IMG/VR virus record: IMGVR_UViG_3300027712_000012
Coordinates: 1 to 32,904 of that record
Strand: one strand, 5' to 3'
Source of the DNA: a virus
Length of the DNA: 32,904 nucleotides
Part shown: piece after piece, positions 22,491-28,287 of the stretch
Layout: the number at the start of each line of letters is the position of its first letter
Numbering within the stretch: position 1 is the first letter of the stretch
The notes under the pieces: generated by a model
The model's input: the letters and a program-made list of their open reading frames with translations, nothing else
Databases searched by the model: none
What the model was told of the DNA's origin: nothing
Position numbers and translations under genes: made by a program

Positions 22491-22627
22491 GTTGTCTTGG
22501 TCGACGATGTAAGCCGTTTTAGTGTGTATCTTGATTTTTTGATAAATGACGTAAAGAATATTTATCAAAGAATGTCCTCTTTATAAGAGGTCGACCAACA
22601 AGATGCACTCTAAAACGGCTTTTTTAT
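22491..22627 (+). ncRNA. Predicted structured small RNA with intrinsic terminator
   Basis: Bases 22511-22533 pair with 22599-22621: 12 perfect pairs, one U-U mismatch and ten more pairs with one G-U. The 3' strand runs straight into a U-tract (22620-22625), so the long stem also acts as a terminator. Inside the stem are two hairpins: TTTGATAAAT with ATTTATCAAA (22538-22547 with 22560-22569) and CCTCTT with AAGAGG (22576-22581 with 22585-22590). A further nine-base segment, 22497-22505 (TTGGTCGAC), is complementary to 22590-22598 (GTCGACCAA) and could form an alternative pairing. The strand is fixed by the promoter and the U-tract. No known RNA family is recognised; a transcript of about 135 nt is predicted. 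Confidence 0.72.
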
Positions 22628-22920
22628 TGCTCAAAATAACTGTCAGGGCGCATTAGCTAACATGGTAGCCGCCAGTACCCAGAACAGGTTAAATAAAGAA
22701 TTAAAGTTGTATCCCGTGTGACCCGCACGCCCCAGTAGAGAAATCGAACAGGATATAGACAGAGTTTGGAAACAAACTAAAACCATTTACTCTAGGTAGT
22801 GATCTTTTACAGCTGCAAGGACTGCTACTGTTTTAGGGAATCTAGGGGTGGGGTGAGATGCCTGCCATAAACCTAACAAGGTACAGGTCTGTCGTAAAGG
22901 ATTTATCCTCAACTACTATC
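22628..22920. other. Gene-free region, possible origin or control DNA
   Basis: Neither strand has a convincing reading frame. It contains G-run clusters GGG...GGGG-T-GGGG (22836-22853), one tract short of a quadruplex, and a small AGGAT-TT-ATCCT dyad near 22899-22910. Together with the G4 motif and the AT-rich segment that follow, this is where I would look for a replication origin, but no iterons or known initiator sites are visible. Confidence 0.4.
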
Positions 22921-22934
22921 AGTAGCTTGCTACT
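22921..22934. repeat. Perfect inverted repeat AGTAGC/GCTACT
   Basis: AGTAGCTTGCTACT is a six-base perfect dyad with a two-base centre, directly before the G-rich motif. It may be a protein-binding site or a small hairpin; there is no U-tract. Confidence 0.7.
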
Positions 22935-22939
22935 ACGGT

Positions 22940-22960
22940 GGGTGGGTATAAGGGTAGGGG
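22940..22960 (+). other. Canonical G-quadruplex motif
   Basis: Four G-tracts on the plus strand, GGG-T-GGG-TATAA-GGG-TA-GGGG, fit the standard G3+N1-7 rule with short loops. It is followed at once by an AT-rich stretch (22961-22985) and lies about 50 bases upstream of the rightward early promoter. Confidence 0.8.
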
Positions 22961-23010
22961 AACTATATTTAAATAAAACAAAGTAAGGGTTATCACCTAG
23001 TTAATATTTC

Positions 23011-23039
23011 TTGATTGATCTGTTTAGTTAGCTTAATGT
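23011..23039 (+). promoter_or_regulatory. Rightward early promoter with operator-like site
   Basis: TTGATT (23011-23016), a 17-base spacer and TAATGT (23034-23039) form a sigma-70 promoter. The site TTTAGTTAGCTTAA (23023-23036), identical to the one in the leftward ERF promoter, overlaps the spacer and -10. The start is predicted near 23046, a few bases before the ribosome site AAAGGG of the next gene. Confidence 0.75.
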
Positions 23040-23058
23040 ATCCTTTTAAAGGGAATAT

Positions 23059-23331
23059 ATGTCAACAGAACAAAAGATATTGCGGTATTGCATTGAGCCT
23101 AAAACAACAACTGATATTGCTGATTATTGTGGCCTTGAAAAGATCAGCATCTACACACAACTTGCCAAACTTCAGCGCAATAACAAGATTGAGAAACGTG
23201 GGGACGGTAGGCGTGGCTCACCTTGTGTTTATGTCACTATTCGACAAGCACCGACTGCTACAGAATCTTCAGATAATTACGAAAACTTAGTTGTTAAACA
23301 CGCTCATAACCCGTTTGGACTGCGCTTATGA
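23059..23331 (+). CDS. Winged-helix DNA-binding protein (90 aa)
   Basis: A 90-residue protein with a winged helix-turn-helix in residues about 2-60: STEQKILRYCIEPKTTTDIA, then DYCGLEKISIYTQLAKLQRN as the recognition helix, then a basic wing NNKIEKRGDGRRGSPCVYVT. The C-terminal 30 residues look flexible. AAAGGG lies five bases before ATG 23059. It is first in the rightward operon and is probably a transcription regulator; the target could be the repeated operator or later promoters. Confidence 0.8.
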   Translation: MSTEQKILRYCIEPKTTTDIADYCGLEKISIYTQLAKLQRNNKIEKRGDGRRGSPCVYVTIRQAPTATESSDNYENLVVKHAHNPFGLRL

Positions 23332-23549
23332 ACAAAGCCGACTATATCCATCTGTTTAAAGAGGCTTGTGGTGGTCGCTGCAACGCTGAATACAATCCTT
23401 GTGCGTTTATGCAGGCTGCTCAATCAATGGCTAAATTAAAGCCTACAGGCTACATTGGTGACAAAGGTGTGTTGATTAACGACACAACGCATCCGCATCT
23501 GTATACCGCCCTCTATGCTTTAGACAAGGCAAACAATGAACCCACTTAG
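23328..23549 (+). CDS. Hypothetical early protein (73 aa)
   Basis: A 73-residue protein: MNKADYIHLFKEACGGRCNA, then EYNPCAFMQAAQSMAKLKPT and NDTTHPHLYTALYALDKANN. Two Cys and one further Cys near the N-terminus could bind metal, but the spacing is not a standard finger. It overlaps the upstream stop by ATGA and the next gene by 14 bases. Function unknown. Confidence 0.72.
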   Translation: MNKADYIHLFKEACGGRCNAEYNPCAFMQAAQSMAKLKPTGYIGDKGVLINDTTHPHLYTALYALDKANNEPT

Positions 23550-23739
23550 CCCAAAAAAATTATTAAGAAACCTTGAAAATGGTTTTTATATGACTCATCA
23601 AGAACAAACCGAAGCGGCGGATTACATTCGCCAATTGCAGGCATTAAACCAATCATTAACTGAGGGAATGATTAAATACGCAGAAGAAATAGTTGCTCTG
23701 CGCCGTGATTTAAGCAATGCCACAAGAGGTGTGAAATGA
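23536..23739 (+). CDS. Small helical protein (67 aa)
   Basis: A 67-residue protein: MNPLSPKKLLRNLENGFYMT, then HQEQTEAADYIRQLQALNQS and a charged helix EEIVALRRDLSNATRG. The TAADYIRQLQALNQ part resembles a short coiled coil found in many small phage proteins. It overlaps both neighbours. Function unknown. Confidence 0.7.
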   Translation: MNPLSPKKLLRNLENGFYMTHQEQTEAADYIRQLQALNQSLTEGMIKYAEEIVALRRDLSNATRGVK

Positions 23740-24014
23740 CGTTATCCAACTTGTACCTGGCTGCTGCTGACAAACTGCGCCACAAAGGTTTGTTGCCAGA
23801 CTCTAGAACCACAACGTTATCAATGTGTGCGTCAGAACTTGGAAACATTGCACCGACTGGCGAACGTGCGTTACTTGAGAAATTCCTAACCCACGTTGAA
23901 AAAAAGATCGACAGGTTTGACCGCCCTGCATACAGGCTATCGCCAGCCATGCGTATAGCCGCTGAGAGAGCCGCAAAAGAGCAAACGGTACTCATGGGTG
24001 TGGGAGGCTGGTGA
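23736..24014 (+). CDS. Hypothetical early protein (92 aa)
   Basis: A 92-residue protein: MTLSNLYLAAADKLRHKGLL, then PTGERALLEKFLTHVEKKID and RLSPAMRIAAERAAKEQTVL. It is mainly helical and basic. It starts by ATGA overlap and its stop overlaps the following start by TGATG. No family is recognised. Confidence 0.72.
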   Translation: MTLSNLYLAAADKLRHKGLLPDSRTTTLSMCASELGNIAPTGERALLEKFLTHVEKKIDRFDRPAYRLSPAMRIAAERAAKEQTVLMGVGGW

Positions 24015-24223
24015 TGACGCTATGGGACTGGATTTTTATATTTTATTGCGCTGCCGCTGCATTGGTTGCTACAGCTCTTTGGGTTCGCTGGTCACGCCCG
24101 ACAAACTTTCCCAAAGAGTTTGTTTGTGATGGTTGCGGTCAAGTCTGTACAACGTTGCGTGAGGGGCTTTGCGTGTACTGCGACAGGCACTTCAAACCAA
24201 CATCGCAGAAGCCTTTACCTTAA
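24014..24223 (+). CDS. Small membrane protein with zinc-ribbon tail (69 aa)
   Basis: A 69-residue protein with one N-terminal transmembrane helix (LWDWIFIFYCAAAALVATAL) and a soluble C-terminus with two CxxC pairs: CDGCGQVCTTLREGLCVYC. The four cysteines at that spacing suggest a zinc ribbon. ATG 24014 has GGGAGG six bases upstream; the GTG at 24011 is less likely. The gene ends tail to tail with the endolysin, overlapping it by 32 bases. Function unknown. Confidence 0.75.
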   Translation: MTLWDWIFIFYCAAAALVATALWVRWSRPTNFPKEFVCDGCGQVCTTLREGLCVYCDRHFKPTSQKPLP

Positions 24224-24704
24224 CGTCAACAACTCGATTTAGCCAGCCTTTGCCAAACGTTGCAAAGGTAGTCAAAGACCGATAGAAGTCCTCTTTGGCT
24301 TGGCTAAATCGCTCAATCAGATCAACAGGGTCAACGGCCTGCACAGCTGCCATTGTCATCGGGCCAAACTTACCGTCTGGCGTAACACCCACGGCAGATT
24401 GCATGACCTTGATAGCGCGCCCAGGCCCCGCATTGACCGCAAAATCAAACACAAGGTAGTCCAGCCCTACAGGCAGCTCATCGCCGCGTACAGCGTCGAA
24501 ATACTTCTTCTTGTACAAAGGCTCAACCTTCTCTGGAGTCAGGCTGCGCATCTCAGCTTTGTCAGACGGGCGCCCGACCCAGCTTTCCCAAGTGCCTTGA
24601 GTAACGCCTAAGTTTGTACGTCCACCTGGGTCGAGAGGATTGTTAACGTAACCACCTTCAGATTTCAGCATCAATTCAAACGATTTTTGCCAGTTACTTT
24701 TCAT
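24192..24704 (-). CDS. Endolysin (glycoside hydrolase 108 family)
   Basis: A 170-residue muramidase-type lysin. The N-terminal catalytic domain shows LMLKSEGGYVNNPLDPGGRT (Glu 16 in SEGGY is the expected acid), then NLGVTQGTWESWVG. The middle has YLVFDFAVNAGPGRAIKVMQ, and the C-terminal peptidoglycan-binding part has VGVTPDGKFGPMTMAAVQAV. This matches GH108 with a PG-binding-3 domain. There is no signal peptide, so it needs the upstream holin to reach the wall. It overlaps the holin gene by ATGA and ends antisense to the rightward operon by 32 bases. Confidence 0.95.
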   Translation of the reverse strand: MKSNWQKSFELMLKSEGGYVNNPLDPGGRTNLGVTQGTWESWVGRPSDKAEMRSLTPEKVEPLYKKKYFDAVRGDELPVGLDYLVFDFAVNAGPGRAIKVMQSAVGVTPDGKFGPMTMAAVQAVDPVDLIERFSQAKEDFYRSLTTFATFGKGWLNRVVDVKVKASAMLV

Positions 24705-25102
24705 TTTGCAGCTACACCTTTAATTTTGTCGAGTGTACGCAAGCCACCCATGCCAAGCATACCCAAAAGAACTTGCATGGTGAGCGTTGTATCAATGTTA
24801 GGAAACGCACCTGTGTAGCCTACAATGGTAGCCACAAGCCTTGCAACAGGCTCTATGATCGACACATACGCCAAGCCTATACCACACACCCAACCTGCAA
24901 ACGGACGCCACCCAGCCACAAATACGCTGCTTGATCCAGCTTCAATTTTGTTAATTTCCATCTGCCCGCTGATTGCGGCCAACTCACCATCCTGCTGCAT
25001 TTTGAGCAACGCCAATTGCGCTTGAGCCGCTTGCGCAGGGTCAGGGAATAACTTGTTTATCAGCGTATTGCCAATGTTAAGGAGGGCGCTAATCGGGTCC
25101 AT
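24701..25102 (-). CDS. Holin (GTA-type 3TM holin-like)
   Basis: A 133-residue membrane protein in front of the endolysin. After a helical, Gln/Ala-rich N-terminus (INKLFPDPAQAAQAQLALLK) come the segment SSSVFVAGWRPFAGWVCGIG, then LAYVSIIEPVARLVATIVGY and LTMQVLLGMLGMGGLRTLDK. These features match the three-helix GTA-type phage holins. It permeabilises the inner membrane at the end of infection. It overlaps both neighbours by one to four bases. Confidence 0.88.
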   Translation of the reverse strand: MDPISALLNIGNTLINKLFPDPAQAAQAQLALLKMQQDGELAAISGQMEINKIEAGSSSVFVAGWRPFAGWVCGIGLAYVSIIEPVARLVATIVGYTGAFPNIDTTLTMQVLLGMLGMGGLRTLDKIKGVAAK

Positions 25103-25335
25103 TATTTATCTGCCTTTTGATCGACCTTGTCTAAAATCTTATCTAGCTGGTTTTCTATTCGGCTGAACATTCGCTGAATGTCTTCTGTCTTCATGTAGTT
25201 TGTTGACACATGAAGTTTTAAGTCGCCGATCTCTTTTTTTAGTTCGTCAACAGCATCCCACAACTGACGGGCAAACCAACCAATTGCGCCCAAAGCAGCG
25301 CCAGCACCAATGTTAAATAGTTGTTGCCAATCCAT
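25102..25335 (-). CDS. Single-pass membrane protein with coiled coil (lysis cassette)
   Basis: A 77-residue protein with a short N-terminal hydrophobic helix (LFNIGAGAALGAIGWFARQL) and a long charged helix after it (DAVDELKKEIGDLKLHVSTN ... IENQLDKILDKVDQKADK). The layout suits a spanin-like inner-membrane subunit or an XhlA-like lysis helper. No outer-membrane Rz1-type lipoprotein is visible in overlapping frames, so the spanin idea is weak. AAGGG lies six bases before ATG 25335. It overlaps the holin start by one base. Confidence 0.78.
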   Translation of the reverse strand: MDWQQLFNIGAGAALGAIGWFARQLWDAVDELKKEIGDLKLHVSTNYMKTEDIQRMFSRIENQLDKILDKVDQKADK

Positions 25336-25361
25336 TATTTACCCTTAAACATTGCAAAAAT

Positions 25362-25436
25362 TTACCACGGTATCAACCACACGCTGCATAGCAGTATCAA
25401 TGGTGAAATCAACAATATGGCAATAAAGTTAAGCAC
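25362..25436 (-). CDS. Possible 24-aa hydrophobic membrane peptide (GTG start)
   Basis: In the only sizeable gap of the lysis region, GTG 25436 begins MLNFIAILLISPLILLCSVW then LIPW, a single transmembrane helix. It overlaps the upstream gene stop by 8 bases. The ribosome site is weak (GGGTAACAA). Phages often carry such tiny membrane genes near lysis genes, but with this length chance cannot be ruled out. Confidence 0.4.
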   Translation of the reverse strand: MLNFIAILLISPLILLCSVWLIPW

Positions 25437-25827
25437 TTGTTACCCAAGATTCTGTAGCCTCGTCCCAAGAATATGGCTCACCAGTTTTTGGCATTGGAAC
25501 TGGCGCTTCCCACAAATACGTTTGAGTATTTAAAACCCATGATGGATATGGTTGTGGCGCATAAAACACCCCAGTTACGCCATCTTGAACCACAGTTGTA
25601 TCAAGTGTGTAGCCAATACCCGCATAATTTGCCCTAAATGCTACCCCGCCATCCGGTTGACCGTCTTGACCGTAATGAACATTACCATGTGTGTTGTATG
25701 AAGTTTGCCACCACATACTTGGGTTGCCTTCCGAGCCTGAGTCAATAACCGCTTGGTCAGCCGCAATGACGTTGTTAACAATGCCTTTGCCATCTGTAAG
25801 CGTAGATACTTTTGCAAAATAACTCAT
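25429..25827 (-). CDS. Conserved tail-associated protein (132 aa)
   Basis: A 132-residue protein of a type frequent in aquatic phages, especially cyanophages: MSYFAKVSTLTDGKGIVNNV, then WWQTSYNTHGNVHYGQDGQP and FRANYAGIGYTLD, with a C-terminal YPSWVLNTQTYLWEAPVPMP. Related segments occur at the end of tail-fibre proteins. Here it is separate and directly follows the polyglycine protein (start overlapping by four bases), so it may be a fibre tip or a fibre assembly helper. Confidence 0.75.
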   Translation of the reverse strand: MSYFAKVSTLTDGKGIVNNVIAADQAVIDSGSEGNPSMWWQTSYNTHGNVHYGQDGQPDGGVAFRANYAGIGYTLDTTVVQDGVTGVFYAPQPYPSWVLNTQTYLWEAPVPMPKTGEPYSWDEATESWVTSA

Positions 25828-26717
25828 GCCGTATAACTCCCTGATGCCGTAAATTTTAATATTGTATTTACGCCCGAAGTAGTAACTGTTGGAGAGCCGG
25901 TTGTTTTTCCGGTATATCTTGTAGTTGGAATAGACAAGATAACAACACCTGAGCCACCATTTCCTGAAGAAAAAGTTGAATAACCACCGCCGCCGCCACC
26001 GCCAGTATTAGCAGTTCCAGCTACTCCATTGCTCACACTCTGGTATGCACCCGCACCACCACCGCCAGTTCCTCCTGCACCATTAGGTACAGTTTCAGAA
26101 GAACCACCACCACCACCACCATAAAAAACTGCTGAACCTGTGATTGAATTTGACAAGCCGACACCACCCGCACCAGCAGCGACTCCGGCATTGCCATTTG
26201 CACCAACACCGCCTGCGCCACCGCCACCGCCTGCTGATCTTGTCCCCGCACCAGAGCCAGTCCCGCCAGCATTGCCTTGTCCCGATGTTCCCGCACCACC
26301 TGCGCCGCTGTCAAAAGAACCGCCGCCACCAGAGCCACCAGTTGCGCCGCTAGTTGTTCCTCCAAAAGAACCACCAGTGCCACCGCCAACCGCTGCTGTA
26401 AGAGAAATCCCCGTTCCGGTTAATGTGGAATTAGAACCATTTGTCCCTAACGAACCAGCACCAGAACCACCACCACTACCTCCCGCACCAACCGTAACCG
26501 TGTAAACAACTGTGGAACTTAACGTTGCTGTACCAGAAATTAAACCCCCTGCGCCACCACCGCCACCGCCGCTACCACCAGAACCACCAGCGCCGCCTGC
26601 AACAATTAAGTAATTTGACGAATAATAAGCAACGCCTTGTTGCAAAGAACTTAACCGCAACATTCCGCTAGTTGGGCCGCGATACGGGCCTATCTGCCCT
26701 TGGTTTCCTAAAGCCAT
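25824..26717 (-). CDS. Polyglycine tail fibre / adhesin
   Basis: A 297-residue protein. The first 40 residues (QIGPYRGPTSGMLRLSSLQQ) give an attachment part. From about residue 40 to 255 runs a glycine-rich domain (GGAGGSGGSGGGGGGAGGLI, then many GGGGSG blocks separated by short variable segments). A C-terminal strand region (SGVVILSIPTTRYTGKTTGS) closes it. The 'GGSGVVILSIP' ending is typical of glycine-rich phage fibre domains. Polyglycine II sandwiches of this kind form receptor-binding tips in gp38-like adhesins. The segments between the glycine blocks would be the host-range determinants. Confidence 0.85.
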   Translation of the reverse strand: MALGNQGQIGPYRGPTSGMLRLSSLQQGVAYYSSNYLIVAGGAGGSGGSGGGGGGAGGLISGTATLSSTVVYTVTVGAGGSGGGSGAGSLGTNGSNSTLTGTGISLTAAVGGGTGGSFGGTTSGATGGSGGGGSFDSGAGGAGTSGQGNAGGTGSGAGTRSAGGGGGAGGVGANGNAGVAAGAGGVGLSNSITGSAVFYGGGGGGSSETVPNGAGGTGGGGAGAYQSVSNGVAGTANTGGGGGGGYSTFSSGNGGSGVVILSIPTTRYTGKTTGSPTVTTSGVNTILKFTASGSYTA

Positions 26718-27091
26718 TACGAAATGTCCTCATAAGAACAAACCACTTTTAATTTGCTTGCTGTACCAGCTACAGCACCAATTGACATATTTTCTTCAAG
26801 ATAGATCATGGTTGTTTTATCAATCACAATCAAACTTGCCGCAGGTGGAATGGAAATAACAGATGCAATTGGTGTTGCAGTACCGCCTAACGCAGCCGCC
26901 GAATAATGATTAATTGTAATATTTACAGCGTTTGCCGTATCAATATTAGCCACCACAAGAGAATCAATTTTAAACACTTTGCCACTTGATGCAGCATTGC
27001 TTAAAACTGAAATTGCAGAGGTTGAAGTTAAATCGGCAGTTACGACTTTGCCATAAATTGCGCTAACGTTAACAATATTAGGTGCGGCCAT
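26717..27091 (-). CDS. Small tail-associated protein (124 aa)
   Basis: A 124-residue beta-rich protein: MAAPNIVNVSAIYGKVVTAD, then SGKVFKIDSLVVANIDTANA and VNITINHYSAAALGGTATPI, with IPPAASLIVIDKTTMIYLEE. Such proteins are common next to tail-fibre genes. It overlaps the polyglycine gene start by one base and may form part of the fibre assembly. No catalytic residues are evident. Confidence 0.75.
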   Translation of the reverse strand: MAAPNIVNVSAIYGKVVTADLTSTSAISVLSNAASSGKVFKIDSLVVANIDTANAVNITINHYSAAALGGTATPIASVISIPPAASLIVIDKTTMIYLEENMSIGAVAGTASKLKVVCSYEDIS

Positions 27092-27094
27092 GAT

Positions 27095-27661
27095 TTATAA
27101 TCCAAAAATAATTGAAAAAGCTATTGATTTGCCAGCTGTTACGCCGCCAGCCCCGATAAGTTGAAATTGTGTACCATCATAAACAATTTGATACATTGAA
27201 CCGCTAACCAATTCACCCGCAGATAACGCTGTTGAACCGTTTTTAACAATAGATTTAGCACCAAGCGCACTAATGTTTATCGTAACTGCGCCTGTGTTCG
27301 TTGCAGCAGCAATAAACTTAAACGTTTGCCCAACAGCATATGCAGACAATGACGGGCTTACCGACGCTGTAATTGTGTCTGTGCCGGCTGCTGTTAAAAA
27401 CGATCCGGTCGAGCTTTGCACTTGCGATAAGTTTGCAGAGTCAGTTGCAGACGAACCCGCCCCCAATCCCGTAAACTTAAAAGTTCCCATGGGGATATTA
27501 GCAGTCGGAGTTGTTTGACCGTCTTTAGTCAAAGCAGTCGTTAAACCAGTCGCAAGATCAGCAGTCAGCGCATTGAACGCTGTTGATGAAATAACCGTGT
27601 TTGTAACAACTGGCTGACCAGTTGAGTTGATTACAAACGTCCCTGAACCATTGTAGCTCAT
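27095..27661 (-). CDS. Tail fibre-like protein (188 aa)
   Basis: A 188-residue fibre-type protein: MSYNGSGTFVINSTGQPVVT, then SSTAFNALTADLATGLTTAL and KDGQTTPTANIPMGTFKFTG. The TKDGQTTPTANIPMG.FK.TG run is a common feature of phage tail fibre N-terminal parts. A later part has AVGQTFKFIAAATNTGAVTI and a C-terminal FQLIGAGG. The frame is open to ATG 27685, but ATG 27661 has GGGGG seven bases upstream. It is the first tail-fibre gene, next to an HNH gene on the other strand. Confidence 0.85.
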   Translation of the reverse strand: MSYNGSGTFVINSTGQPVVTNTVISSTAFNALTADLATGLTTALTKDGQTTPTANIPMGTFKFTGLGAGSSATDSANLSQVQSSTGSFLTAAGTDTITASVSPSLSAYAVGQTFKFIAAATNTGAVTINISALGAKSIVKNGSTALSAGELVSGSMYQIVYDGTQFQLIGAGGVTAGKSIAFSIIFGL

Positions 27662-27711
27662 TTGCATCCCCCATGAATAAGACATATACTGTTATTTAAC
27701 AGGAGATGCCA

Positions 27712-28272
27712 ATGACTTACCAAGTTAAAACAACGATTCCGTGCAGCATTTGCAGCGAAAAATCTGTTGCTCGACATTTGTGCCGCACTCATTACAATCG
27801 AGCTAGAGCAAAAAACGAATTGCATTTGTATTTGCCTGTAACCATGCAAGAATCGTTTGAAGCAAAAATTAATAAAACTGATACTTGTTGGATTTGGAAC
27901 GGAACTAAAAATAGTTACGGGTATGGGATTGTTCGTTGTGGCGAACACCAAATGAGAGCGCATAGATTTTCTTATGAGCATTTTATTGGAAAAATACCTA
28001 ATGGCAAAATAATTATGCACTTGTGCGATAACCCGCCATGCGTAAACCCAGAGCATCTTAAAGTAGGAACAAAAGCCGAAAACAATGCTGATGCAGCTAA
28101 TAAACGTAGACATAATTACGGATTGGATCATTGGAACGGCAGACTTTCTGAACAAGATATTGCAGACATTTGGCAAAGCACCGAACGTCAAAGCATCATT
28201 GCCAAAAAGTATGGGGTTCATCAATCGCATATTAGTCGGTTAAAAAAACTTGTAACAGGATATAAGAGATAG
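27712..28272 (+). CDS. Free-standing HNH endonuclease with N-terminal zinc finger
   Basis: A 186-residue HNH protein. Residues about 10-30 hold a C2CH-type finger ([20 protein letters not shown]). The HNH_3 core [19 protein letters not shown] is near residues 103-121 with [10 protein letters not shown] after it. The C-terminal helix-turn-helix ([10 protein letters not shown] ... [18 protein letters not shown]) parallels that of the HNH gene at 3989-4474. ATG 27712 has AGGAG six bases upstream; ATG 27706 abuts it. It fills the gap between the ejection-protein stop and the tail-fibre start, on the opposite strand. Confidence 0.9.
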   Translation: MTYQVKTTIPCSICSEKSVARHLCRTHYNRARAKNELHLYLPVTMQESFEAKINKTDTCWIWNGTKNSYGYGIVRCGEHQMRAHRFSYEHFIGKIPNGKIIMHLCDNPPCVNPEHLKVGTKAENNADAANKRRHNYGLDHWNGRLSEQDIADIWQSTERQSIIAKKYGVHQSHISRLKKLVTGYKR

Positions 28273-28287
28273 CTCATTGATTACCTC

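Noticed and set aside
22507-22512. Start-stop pair ATGTAA near the 5' end of the small RNA
   Set aside because: No Shine-Dalgarno upstream; six bases arise easily by chance.
22524-22586. 20-codon GTG frame inside the predicted small RNA
   Set aside because: No ribosome site, and the sequence is better explained by the paired RNA structure.
22384-23058. tRNA or tmRNA in the gene-free region
   Set aside because: No cloverleaf, no CCA end and no TPsiC-arm sequence are visible.
26140-26505. Pro/Ala-rich 121-residue frame on the plus strand
   Set aside because: It is the reverse complement of glycine codons of the polyglycine fibre gene and has no ribosome site.
27658-28230. 190-residue minus-strand frame
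   Set aside because: It is antisense to the second HNH gene, whose domains are unmistakable.
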